Source: Cryptomeria japonica (Eukaryota; Streptophyta; Pinopsida; Cupressales; Cupressaceae). From it: a stretch of DNA of 64,000 nt. The notes under the pieces are model-generated. The model was not told the origin of the DNA, made no database searches, and saw only the letters and a list, made by a program, of their open reading frames with translations. The DNA is taken from NCBI RefSeq assembly GCF_030272615.1, contig NC_081413.1, forward strand, positions 442,579,038 to 442,643,037. Direction: 5' to 3'. Positions 44,465-55,161 of this stretch are shown here, piece by piece (position 1 is the stretch's first letter; the number at the start of each line of letters is the position of its first letter). The position numbers and the translations under genes are program-made.

Positions 44465-44636
44465 GTGTTTATCTGTGCTTTGTTTTGTTGCCTGATGTTT
44501 CTTTTTGCTTTTGAGATCGGTCTGGGGTGTTCCCCTGTTTTGCTATTGGTTTCTGTTTGGTTGGCTGATGGGTAGTTTCTGTAAAACTCTTGGTTTTGGG
44601 TCCATATAAAACCCGTTTATCTTTATCAAAAACATG
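44465..44636 (+). other. LINE 3' untranslated region and terminus
   Basis: T-rich sequence ending CCATATAAAACCCGTTTATC and TTTATCAAAA. It aligns along its whole length with 59666-59827 (minus strand), which ends CTCTATCAAAA. The shared end defines the 3' terminus of this LINE family. Confidence 0.85.
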
Positions 44637-45060
44637 ACAAGAGTATGATGAAAATATAAAAAATGGATGATATTTTATATACAACTATTATATACAATTG
44701 TAGATATTCTAAAGATGAGTCCTACAAAAAAAAAATTAAAGAAATTTGTTTAGAATAATAATGGTTTGAAATTGAGTCAAATGTTGACTATTTTATGGTG
44801 TTTCATTGTGTTGCTTATGTGTGGATGCCAAAAGAGAAAATATTTATGTTTGATCAAATAGTATTTATACATATTGTCATTAGATATCTATCAAAAGATA
44901 AAACATACATTCTTTATTATTTAGTCAGAATAAAACAAGCAATAAGTATAGATGTGGTATTTTGAAAGGAAATATAATACACTTAAAAATCCAAAGGAAA
45001 AGAAAATTATAATTAATGTAGTCGATGAGGAAGAATAACTCAAATGATCAAGAGAGAAAA
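44637..45060 (+). pseudogene. Copia integrase remnant, 3' portion
   Basis: Continues the copia element of 32930-34282. The text CVAYVWMPKEKIFMFDQ, then RYLSKDKTYILYYLVR and SIDVVF, matches the copia integrase C-terminal region (VAYVHVPKE, then GYSxxSKAYRLYDP and SRDVxF). It fades out near 45060. No RT was found. Confidence 0.75.
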
Positions 45061-45189
45061 TAGATTACATGTTTGAAACCTAGAATCCAAGTGCTACATT
45101 TCATATTAGTGACTTTTTTCAAGATTCAATCTCTAAATGCTTCAAACTTTTAGGTCAAATGTGGCAAAATATGAAAATCAAGAAAAACA

Positions 45190-46045
45190 CTTCAACTTTT
45201 TGTCCAAAGGGGGGAGTCAACTTATTGCACACACCCTTCTTTGAAGAAATAAATCTTCAATTAGGTGGAACTTCAGCAAGTTTCCTCGTGGCCCTTTGAA
45301 CGACGCAAGTCTATGTTAAAATCCTAAGTTCTTTGATGACTATTTCTTGAATTATCTAACAACAATCCATATTGAGCTACCCTCATAGAACCGCATGATG
45401 TTGTCTCGTGACCCTTTTAAAGTTAATATTATTTCATTTCATATTTCTTTGCACTAATTTATTATGTACATTGACAAAAAAACATATTTATGCTTAGAAA
45501 TTTTTTACACTTAAAATAAATTTATCAAATAAATAATTGTGGGATATGGTGACAAGTTTTATATTTATTTGAGGAACTGTAATGCATATTTAATAAGTGA
45601 ATTGCATGGTTAATACAACTATAACTGTATAACCACCAAAGATAATTGCACCATAAGTGATTGTATAATGTGATTTATAGCATCCCCCCAATTACTACAA
45701 TGTTCTTACAAATATACCCTTGAAAAATAAAAATGAACCTTGCCAAGGAATCCCCCTTATGGATTCAAATTACAAAAAAAAGAATGTTGATTACACAAAA
45801 TAAATACACATTCTTAAGAAGATATTTCTTTGAAAAAACAAATCTTGAATTAGGTGGATCTCCATCAAGTTTCTTCATGACCCTCAAAAGGGTGTAGCTA
45901 TGAGTGAAATTCCTAGGTTATTATATTACTGTTTCCCCAAACTCTTGAATCATAGATTCTTGAAATATTGGACAACAATCCATACTAAGCTACCCTCATA
46001 GAAGTCCATCAAATTTTCTCATGACTCTTAGAAGGGTATAATTCT
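45190..46045. repeat. Diverged direct repeat, spacing about 620 bases
   Basis: Two copies at about 45230-45415 and 45835-46030 share AATCTTCAATTAGGTGGA-like text, CAACAATCCATA, GAGCTACCCTCATAGAA and CTCGTGACCCTTTT-like ends. Neither matches any element I recognise. The repeat may be part of an old LTR. Confidence 0.6.
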
Positions 46046-48786
46046 TGACCATAATGTTGTGAACCCAGTGGACAACAATCTATAGTGAGTCCACTAAATC
46101 CCTTACCTATATTTTTGAAAAAACTTCACAATATTTGTATTTTTCAAATCCATCAACACCAGAAAACAAAGATAAAAGGATAAAGCAAAGAGAAAAACAA
46201 AAATGCTTCTTATGCAGAGCACCATCTCAAAGTCAGAAGATGACTTGAGATAATTGCAATTCCTCCATGATTTGGTGTCACTAGCCTCCAATGCACGGCC
46301 ATATTACACATTTATCCATTTGATGTCTCATGTGAATCTTTGGAGGCCCTATTTGGTGTACTAAAGATAGTTGTAAGAGCCTAAGTTTAAGGTGACATGA
46401 TAGAAATAATCAATGTCAATATGTACGACTTCACCTATTTAAAAATAATCTATAAAATATATTTCCTTGATCAAAAATTTATCTTACAAAAAATCTATAT
46501 AAAACCTCATACAAAATGACCATAAATATCAATATCAATATTTCATCTCTACAACAATATTACATTCTCTCCCCAAAGACTAAATAAATTAAATTCACTC
46601 CAAAAACAAAACTCAACTCCTTATATATCCATTTGTAAAATAATTTCAACCATACATTAATCCCCAAGCAAATGTAACATTTCTTTCTCTCCTTAAGAAA
46701 TGCACTTTCAAAAGTCTTTAGAAGAGGGAACTTCCTTATGAGATTCTTTATATACTTTTCCAAACTATGAACTTCAACATCACATATTTATCATGTATAA
46801 ATCATTTTCCCCAAATTAGTTGCGTCGTGCTTGGAAAAGCTACTTCATGCATCCCAATTTAGAATACTTGAATTGCATGTAATTAGGAATACGTGACACT
46901 GCATCTCCCAAATGGCATTTGCTCAAGCAACACAACAAAAGATTGCTTTTGAATGTTGTGATTCAAAATTGTTTGCAAGAATGATAGGACACCTACACTA
47001 TTTTATGGCACCTCTCGGCCATAAACTGCAACTTCTTTTATGTAGGCAAAGACTGTCAACAGATTTCAGTGCCTAGACCAAAAAATGTAGATTAAAACCT
47101 AGTCTTTGGCGTTTTTTTCCTTGCATGGCTTCTAATGATACATTTCTCTATCTTTCAAACCCAAACCCTGTTTTCTGTAGTAGCGAATCACCAATGTAGT
47201 GGCATTTGCATACAAGGTGCCTCTCCTTGGCGGCATCTAAAACTCTTTTAACATCTTTGTTTCATAAATTATTTTTGTAGTAAAAAACTTCTAAATTATG
47301 TACCCAATACATGTATAAAATGAAAATAAGTCACTACAATTACAACTATAGGTCATGTACTACACATTGGTTCATTATCAATACTTATAGCATTTAATCT
47401 CAACATCAAATTATCATTATATTACATTATTGATGATTATTTACAAATCTACTGCACACATTTTTATATGTCTTCAAACTTTCTATAAATTGTTTAATTT
47501 ACTAATACAGTTTAACCAAGGTACAAGGGTAAAGTTGGTATACTTTCACACCCTAATTTATTAAACTCCAACAATTCTTTTTAACAATACAAAGTTCTTC
47601 ATTTGCAATTTAAGGTACAATTGAACAATATTACAAGTCCAAAGTTTTGAAGGCTCAATTTTCAAAATTGTATAAAAGATTCAAGGTTTTAGATGTGGAT
47701 CTAATGCAAGATCATGCACAATTTTAAATTTCATAGAATATAATTCCTCCAATATACTCATTCTAAATATAGTATTCAATTCCATGTATTTGTCCTCTCT
47801 CACTATCAGCTTAGTCTTTCTCCCTTTGACATAAGAATATAATTTTATTTTTAATTATTTTATTTATATATCAATTTAAAATAAAATATAAATTTGATAT
47901 TTATATGTTTATTTCAAGATTAAACACTATAAATTTGAAAAAAAATCCTCACTACCTTAAAACTTCAAATATATTTATTACACACTAAAGTAAAATTTAT
48001 CTGGTCCATAACATTCATTATATTATGAAAATAAAGTTATGATGAAATGATTAAATAATAATAATAACAATTTCAACCTACTATTAAAAGGTAATAAGCA
48101 AAGTTCTAAGGGTTGTTTATTCTAATATGCACAAAGCTGAATAACATCTAATGATATTTTCTTAAAATTGATATAAATAATGATTAAGTACTGATGTATG
48201 ACTGAATTTGACTGAAAATTGTAGAAGTCTTGTTCTGCGATACAGTAAAAGTTCTCAGCCAATATGATCTGATTTATGAAAACTAGATTACAATACCTAG
48301 TGTGATACTTGCGGTATTGTAGATTTCAACACAAAAAGAAATTGACAACAAGAGGATTGCAAACCAAAAAAAACTGTCTCCATTCTATTCAAAATTGGAG
48401 TTTATACAAGTCGAATGTATCCCAAGGGTCACACAAATCCCTTGGAATTGAAACGAAGAGTCACCATAATGTTTATTACAATTAAACTACTAAAACTATC
48501 AAAATTATCAAAAAACTAAATATAAAATTTCAGTCCACTTTGAGAAGGCATAACTTTCTCATCCTAGCTCCGAATTACAAACCGTTTGATGCGTTGGAAA
48601 GGTATTCAAATAATCTAGAACCAAATTTCACAACATTTGTCCAAAAATGCACCGAAGACCCTCAAAATTGCAATTTACTAAAACATAGAAAATTTTGAAA
48701 AAAATTAGATTTCAATATTTTCCCAATTTAATCCTGATCACAATAACTGCTAAAGAAGCATCCGCTGCTGCTGCTAATGTTCATAC
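46046..48786. other. AT-rich region without recognised genes
   Basis: Only short ORFs, none with domain motifs. Bases 48520-48680 contain sequence such as AACTTTCTCATCCTAGCTCC that looks like a dispersed repeat. The part next to 48787 is the 3' flank of the ERF gene; AATAAA-like signals are present but none can be assigned. Confidence 0.5.
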
Positions 48787-50233
48787 CTATTTCCTTAGCT
48801 GGGTAGGGCTGAACCAAGCAGCCAACTGCTGTTGCTGCTGCCTTGTAAATCCAGTATAGCGCCGAGTTTCATCATAAGGAAGATAACAATTACTTGAATT
48901 CTCACAAAAGTCGGCGGTTGGAGATAAAGATGGTGAAGAAGAGACCAAGTCAGAAAAAGCGGCGGCTTGTCGAATTGTGCTTGTGCATTGCATTTCATAA
49001 GTGGGTGTGAAAGAGAAATCTGTTAATATTGAGGGTGCGGCTGGAATCTCCACAGTAGAAGCAATGGAAACATCTTTATGATTTGAGTTCACACCACCAT
49101 TATTATTGCTATCATTATGGTGGGAAAGTGATGCTTCCTCTGGGAAGTTCAGTTTGGCTCTCCTGCCCCTGAAATTTAAAGCAGCATCATCGTAAGCTTT
49201 GGCTGCGTCTTCCGCAGTGGAGAAAGTGCCAAGCCATACCCGAATTCCTTTGTTTGGGTCCCTGATTTCTGCAGCCCATTTGCCCCAGGGTCTCTCTCTC
49301 ACTCCTCTGTAACGCTTCTTATTCGAATTCGCATGATTGATGACAGGATGCTTATACTCTTTTCTCCTCACTCTAGTCTTTTGCTCGTTTTTTGATTTTC
49401 CATTGATTTTGGTTTCTGCACACGCAAATAAATTATTTTTACCCAATAAATTTTGTACTTTGAAGCCGATTCCTGGAGTGCTGTTCAGTTTAGGTATTAT
49501 GTGCTTTTGCATCAAAATAAAATAAAATGAAAACCTTTTCACTTTGCTTTCAAAAGGAAGAAAAGAAAGGAAAGCGCACGCGTATTGGCACCATTAAATA
49601 GATATGTATTTCCCCTGTTCTAGGGGAGTCTTGGCATTTAAAATCTAGCTACCAAACTCTGTATTAACACTCTATGAACGTCCAAGTGGGTAAACTCTTT
49701 CTAATGGTTTGGTTTCAAATCTTCTTAACTGAGGTTTTGGTTGTTCTTTTGTTTGTTTTTGCAAGAGTCTTTCTAGTTTTCAAATCAGTTTTTTTTTACG
49801 GTTCTAATTTCATCATGTTCTGATTTATAACTCTATCAAACGTGTTTACCAAATCAAAATACCCCAATAGAGTACTCCGACTACTTGTTTCTATAGATCT
49901 GACAATTCTAAGAAACAGATTATATATTACTTTTTGAAAAAGTCAGTCAAAATTTCATGATTACAAATCAATATTAACAGTAAAGAGTAACTTGTATGCT
50001 GCAAAAAAGCTATGTACTAACATATGAAGGTTGAGGAGATGCAGGTGATCACCGGTTTGGTTGTTGACGGAGCAGATGGGTGTTGTGAAAGTGTTGTGAT
50101 CATCTCCACGCGACATAACACTAGTCATGGGCGATGCATCCTTTCTACACAGATCAATGGAGGAAGAGGAGGAGAAGAAGTGGGTATCATTATTAGCATT
50201 GAAATTTTGAGAGCCTTTCTGGATTCGATCCAT
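48787..50233 (-). CDS. AP2/ERF transcription factor, ERF subfamily, two exons
   Basis: This nuclear DNA-binding protein is predicted to bind GCC-box type promoter elements. Proposed exon 1 is 50233-50053 (ATG, 60 codons plus G) and exon 2 is 49415-48787. The donor is CG|GTGATC and the acceptor TGCAG|AAACC, and the join keeps frame, giving 269 residues. A basic segment RVRRKEYK (about 75-82) precedes the AP2 domain (about 95-152): [51 protein letters not shown]. Ala14 and Asp19 mark ERF rather than DREB. The tail is Ser-rich with a Gln run. It resembles ERF group X; that is tentative. An unspliced model from ATG 49512 is the alternative. No breaks are seen. Confidence 0.83.
49416..50052 (-). 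other. Predicted intron of the ERF gene
   Basis: 637 bases with GT at 50052-50051 and AG at 49417-49416 on -. T-rich, with stops in all frames upstream of 49512. The donor is not a strong consensus site; a transcript would settle it. Confidence 0.6.
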
Positions 50234-50654
50234 TGCTTTGTACTTGCTCTTTCACTCACCACAAATCCAAAGAATGCTTACTGCAAGGTGGAGATCATTG
50301 AGCAAGATATGTGAGAATCTTACTTAGCTTTGGGCAATAGTCAATTTACGGACTTGACTTGCACTCTACGCTTTTTACCGTTCACGCAAGTCCCAGTACG
50401 ACGACTTTAAAGACTTGATGCACAGGTCGTCGTGAAGTCTTGGGTCAATTATCTGGAAGGTATTATTTTATTCAGGTGTCGCTTGTCGTTTCACTCACGT
50501 ACTCTTTTAATACCCTCAAGGGAGGTGTGTTGAGCCATATAATTGTTATTGCCCCTGTCTCTTGGTCTCCTATGAGGAATACTATTTTGTCGTTCTCAAC
50601 AAACAAATAATTCTTTAACATCTAAGTGTCAATCTTATTACATATTTACAATTT
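50234..50654 (-). promoter_or_regulatory. Upstream region of the ERF gene
   Basis: Several W-box cores (TTGAC or its complement GTCAA) lie near 50339, 50354 and 50444. A hairpin with 8-base arms ACGACGAC and GTCGTCGT occupies 50398-50433. CTCACGTAC at about 50495 contains an ACGTG core. AATAAAATAATA at about 50465 on - is the best TATA-like stretch. W-boxes are bound by WRKY factors; use here is inference. Confidence 0.4.
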
Positions 50655-50848
50655 ATACAAATATCTTTTCGTTGTTTCCAATTTTGATGTTTAAATTTTT
50701 ATCATCAATATATTTCGGATCATATTTCATGATCTATGATCAAGATGAAATAGAGAGTTGACAGAGATATAAAATAGTTAGATGTAGATCAAGACTCACT
50801 AAGAAGAGTGGTGAAAGGGTGGCAAGAGAGAGGGGAGGGGGCACAAAG

Positions 50849-51390
50849 TGTTGGATATAATCCGAGCTACTCATTTAAATGTGATAGTGTTTATATTCTT
50901 CGTATGCATAAAGATATCCATAGCATTAAAGACAAATCTTGTAAGTAGATCTTGATAAGGATTTGAATTGATCTCATACTATTTGTCCTCTATTAAATCG
51001 ACAAATTTCAAATTAAATACTACAGTTTGCCCACTATCCTCTCTACAGTTCTCTCATGCTTTGTGGGTAGTACAGAAAATATTGTTTTATGAAATAGTCT
51101 CTTTCATCTTTAGCTATTTAGTTGCCTATATATTGTATGGTTTGCATTTTGCTAAGCACTCTCTTAACAGAGTCTAGCTCCCCAAAGCTATAAGATGTAA
51201 TGGGTAAGTTTATCAACATTATGAAGTAAGTTACCCTAAGTTTGTAAGGAATTGTAAGATGTTTATGTTATGCATTGGTGATGACATGAATGAAGCAAAT
51301 CTCAGTTAGCCCAGTTAAATGTAATGCTTCAGTTTTGATGACTAGAATTTTTAGTGCTTGTTTATTTTTTACTTCCCCCTCTTTCCAACA
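50849..51390 (+). repeat. Copia-type LTR 1
   Basis: It starts TGTTGGATATAATC and ends CTTTCCAACA. TAGTATCAAACTAGG follows two bases later, a changed methionine-tRNA primer site. 542 bp. Confidence 0.82.
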
Positions 51391-52513
51391 TCTAGTATCA
51401 AACTAGGAAAGATCTAAGAGAGTTTTGATGCTATAAGAATTTCATGGGGTAGATGAAGCCATGCTTGTAGAAGTTTGAAGCCATTACAAAAAGAGATTAA
51501 GAAGCTTCTAAGTTGTTGAAGATAAGACAAAGAGACAATAGGATATTGTAAAAGACAAGAAGATCATGGCAAAGAAAAAGTTGTGAGTGTTTGAGAGAAG
51601 ATGCTAGAGTGTTTAAGAGAAGCCCTATTAAGGAAAATGAAAGTCATTTGAATCTTAGGAGCCTAAAGAGCAGTTGGGTTCAAGGAAGTGTTGTTGTTGA
51701 TGACATTGCAGTTAGTAGTCGTAGGTGTAGTTGTAAAAAATGAAAAGATCAAAATGTAGAATTTACAAAACTATGTCAAGAGGAAGGAAAGTAGCAGGCC
51801 ATGGAAATGTTGATTAGAAAGAAAGCCCATTAACAGGTAGCAGCTACAATGTATAAAGCCCAAAAACCAAGGATTAAAGTGGGTGATTTGAAAAGGAGAA
51901 TGTGATTTTCAAAAATTTTGAAGCCACCATAGATGAGATGGAGGTTGATGAAAATGGCATGTAGAAAGAATTTGGATCATTAGTTGAAGCTGGAAAAAGA
52001 TTGTTGTTTGAAATTAAGCCATCGTATGGATGAAGAAATATTATGCAGCAAAGAGAAGTAGTTGAAGGTATGCCACTGCCATTTTATTTTCATTACAAGG
52101 ATGATTAGTTTAAAAGAAACCATGAGAATGATAGAGGAGAGAGATCGAAACCAAATAAAAAGGGGGCTACAACACACCAAGGGTGGTCGTCATATTGTTT
52201 AACAACAAGAAACAAGGCATAAGAAATATGAAAGCTTAGTCAAATATGTTGTCACCATCCCAAGGTAATATAGAATCATGCAATTCTCTTAATTGGAGTT
52301 CATATTTTTAAAAATAAATCTATACAAATATCTTTTTGTTGTTTCTAATTTTGATCGTTTAAAATTTTATCATTAATATATTTTGGATCATACTACATAA
52401 TCAATTATCGAGATTAAAGAGTGTTCACGGAGATGCAAAAGAGTGAGATGTAAAACAAAATTCACTAAATAGAGAGGTGAAAGGATGGTTGAGAGAGGAG
52501 AGGGAGAAGGAGG
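51391..52513 (+). other. Copia-like internal segment 1, degenerate
   Basis: It is homologous to 53057-54010. A purine-rich, Lys/Glu-coding sequence is present, but no gag, integrase or RT motif is readable. After 52320 comes the second copy of the pre-LTR segment. Confidence 0.6.
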
Positions 52514-53056
52514 TGTTGGATATAATCTCAACTACTCATTTAAATGTGACAATGTTTATAATGTTTGTATGCACAAAGATATCCACAACATTAAAGACAT
52601 ATCTTGTACGTAGATATTGACGAGGATTTGAATTGATTTCATCTTATCTATCCTCTATCATATCAGAAAATTTAACATTAACTACTATAGTCTGCCCATT
52701 GTCCTATTTACTATTTTCTCATGCTTTGTGGATAGTATATAAAATATTATTTTATGAAATCTTCTCTTTCGTCAATGGCTATTTAGTTGTATATATATTG
52801 TATGGTTTGCATTTTGCTAAACACTATCTTAGTAGAGTCTAGCTCTATAGAGCTATGAGATGTAATGTGTACGTTGATCAATGTTATGAAGTAAGTTTTC
52901 CTAATTTTGTAAAGAGTTATAAGATGTTTAATTTTATGCAACAATGATTGCATGAATGAGAGGAAGCTCAATTAGCTTAGCCAAATGTAATGTTTCAATT
53001 TTGATGAATATAAATTTTAGTTGCTTGTTTCTTTCCTACTCCTCCTCCTTCTTATA
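52514..53056 (+). repeat. Copia-type LTR 2
   Basis: It starts TGTTGGATATAATC and ends CCTTCTTATA. TGGTATCAAAG at 53059-53069 is the primer-binding site. 543 bp, homologous to LTR 1. Confidence 0.85.
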
Positions 53057-54859
53057 TTTGGTATCAAAGTAGGAAAGATCAGAGAGTGTCTTGATATTGA
53101 AGGCGTTCCATGGGGTAGTTGTAGCCATGGTTGTAGAAGTTATAAGATAGTTCTAGCCATGGTTGCAGAAGTTTTAAGACATCACAAAAATAGGTTAAGA
53201 AGATGCTAAGGAGTTGAAGATAAGACAGATTGCTTGTTTGAAGACGGAGAGAAAATAGGAAATTGCAAAAGACAAGAAGGTCATGGAAAACAAAAGTTGT
53301 GAGTGTTTGAGAGAAGTTGCTAAGGTGTTTAAGAGCAGTCATTTTAAGACAAATGAAAGTCATATGAATCTTAGGAGCTTGGAGAGAAATGGGAGTCAAG
53401 GAAGTGTTGTTGTTGAAGAAATTGTATTCAACAACCATAGTTGTAGTTACCAAAAATTAGAAGATTAGAATGTAGCATTTACAAAGCTATGTCAAGAGGA
53501 AGAAATGTAGTAGGCCATGGAAGTGTCGATTAGAAAGAAAGGCCATTAACTAGTAGTAGTTGCAATCTATAAAGCCTAGACACCAAGGATTAAAGTGGGT
53601 TATTTGTAAAGGAGAATGTGATTTTATTAAAGTTTGAAGCCAACATAGAGAAGATGGTTGTTGATTAAAATGGCAAGTAGAAAGAAGTTAGAGAATTAGT
53701 TGAAGATAGAAAAAGATCATTCTCTCAAATTAGGCAATCATATGGATGAAGAAATAATATGTAGCCAAGAAAAGTAATTAAAGGTATATTGTTGTCATTC
53801 TCTTTTCATTACAAGGATGATTAGTTTAAAAGCCACCATGAGGATTAAAAATGAGAGAGATTACAACCAATGAAAAAGTTGACTAGACCACACCAAGGGT
53901 GGTCATTGCATTATTTAACAACGAGAAAGAAGGCATACAAAATTGAGAACTTAGTCGAGTATGTTGTTACCTTCCCAAGGTAATATAGAATCATATGATT
54001 CTCTCAATTGGAGTTCATCTTTTGAAAAAAAAATCAAATATGACAAGTCAAAGAAATTCATAGAAAATTTCTCTCTAAACAATGGAGGGAAAAAAGTGTA
54101 GTTTTTTGTCACTATTAAGATTGAAGATGCTCACAACGTTTGGTGAAATTGTTAACAAATAATGAAAATAGATCTAAAGATCTTGTGAAATTGTTGTTTA
54201 TGAGTCTATGTCCTATCACATTTGAAGAGGAGATCAGAACTGTGAAGGAAGGTTTGTATCTCTTTTTAATGTTGATTGTCAGGTGAGTCATAGAACTTGA
54301 TGTTTAGAAGTGTTCTTAGTTGTTTGCGAATGAGTTTTATTTTTTGTGTAAGACAGGAAGATGATTGTAGGCTTTAATTGTATGAAGAAAGTTGCATGTG
54401 TAATTTTTAGATTGAGGGAGAGTGAAAGACTATAGAAGAGTATATCTAAAGTCTACATAGCAAATTAAGCGGGATGAGGTGATAAATGAGATCAAAAGAT
54501 GAAAATAGATAAAAGTTAAGCGAATCTGTAAATAGATTTAGGAAGTAATATGGTTGAATGCCACAACATTTTGTTTCTGTGTAAGCATTGTTTGCGGCTA
54601 CCAGAGTCTAGTGAAACTAGGATCCTCAAGCACATAAAGTGTGACTCTACTGGAGTTGTTGAAAAAATAAGTGTTTCACATAGAAACATACAATGGACTG
54701 GTAACGAGATGGGCTAGAGCTCAAGGTTAGAGTATCCTAATAGAATCATGTGATATCCAAGGTTTGATCTCTATAAGTTGAAGATCTATATGTCGAGGCA
54801 TTAGTGAAAGATACTAAAACATTAGGAAGGGAATTTTTAGTTGTAATTAAGGGGGGCGG
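53057..54859 (+). other. Copia-like internal segment 2, degenerate, with polypurine tract
   Basis: It carries a 28-base local duplication (GCCATGGTTG) near 53125-53180. A 61-codon frame at 53283-53468 has no known domain. Gag-like spacing may remain near 54100-54300, but I cannot identify it with confidence. AATTAAGGGGGGCGGGG at 54845-54861 is the polypurine tract before LTR 3. No integrase or RT was found. Confidence 0.6.
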
Positions 54860-55161
54860 GGTTGGATATAATCCCAACTACTCATTTAAATACAACGTCT
54901 ATATCCTCTATATGCACGAAGATATTTGTAGCATTAAAGACAGATCTTGTAAGTAGATCTTGATAAGGATTAAAATTGGTTTCATCCTTTTTGTCCTTTA
55001 TCACATCAACAAATTTCACATTATCTAGTACAATTTTCCCATTGTTCTGTTTGCAGTTTTGTCATGCTTTGTGGTTAGTATAGAAAATATTATTTTATGA
55101 AATCTTCTATTTCATCCATAGTCATATAGTTGTCTATACATTGTATGGTTTTTATTTTGCA
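54860..55161 (+). repeat. Copia-type LTR 3, truncated
   Basis: It starts at GTTGGATATAATC with the first T altered, and matches LTRs 1 and 2 up to TTGTATGGTTTTTATTTTGC; similarity stops there, 240 bases short of the expected end. Confidence 0.8.

Larger units (their letters stand above)
34376..44636 (+). mobile_element. 5'-truncated LINE (RNase H plus extra 3' ORF), carrying a chromovirus
   Basis: The unit starts inside RNase H, runs through an extra ORF and a 3' untranslated region, and ends TTTATCTTTATCAAAA. It is flanked by AACATGA at about 34369-34375 and ACATGA at 44637, a short target duplication, and by copia integrase on both sides. A gypsy element occupies 35977-43871. Net LINE length is about 2.4 kb. 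Confidence 0.82.
50655..54010 (+). repeat. Tandem duplication of a 1.66-kb copia-like segment
   Basis: TACAAATATCTTTT starts units at about 50657 and 52322. Each unit holds about 195 bases before an LTR, the LTR itself, the primer site and about 0.9-1 kb of internal sequence ending CCCAAGGTAATATAGAATCA. The copies differ at many sites, so the duplication is old. Confidence 0.85.

Noticed and set aside
49416-49542. Single-exon ERF model starting at 49542
   Set aside because: The codon there is GTG; the first ATG (49512) gives an N-terminus that looks like intron, while the spliced model gives an in-frame upstream exon.
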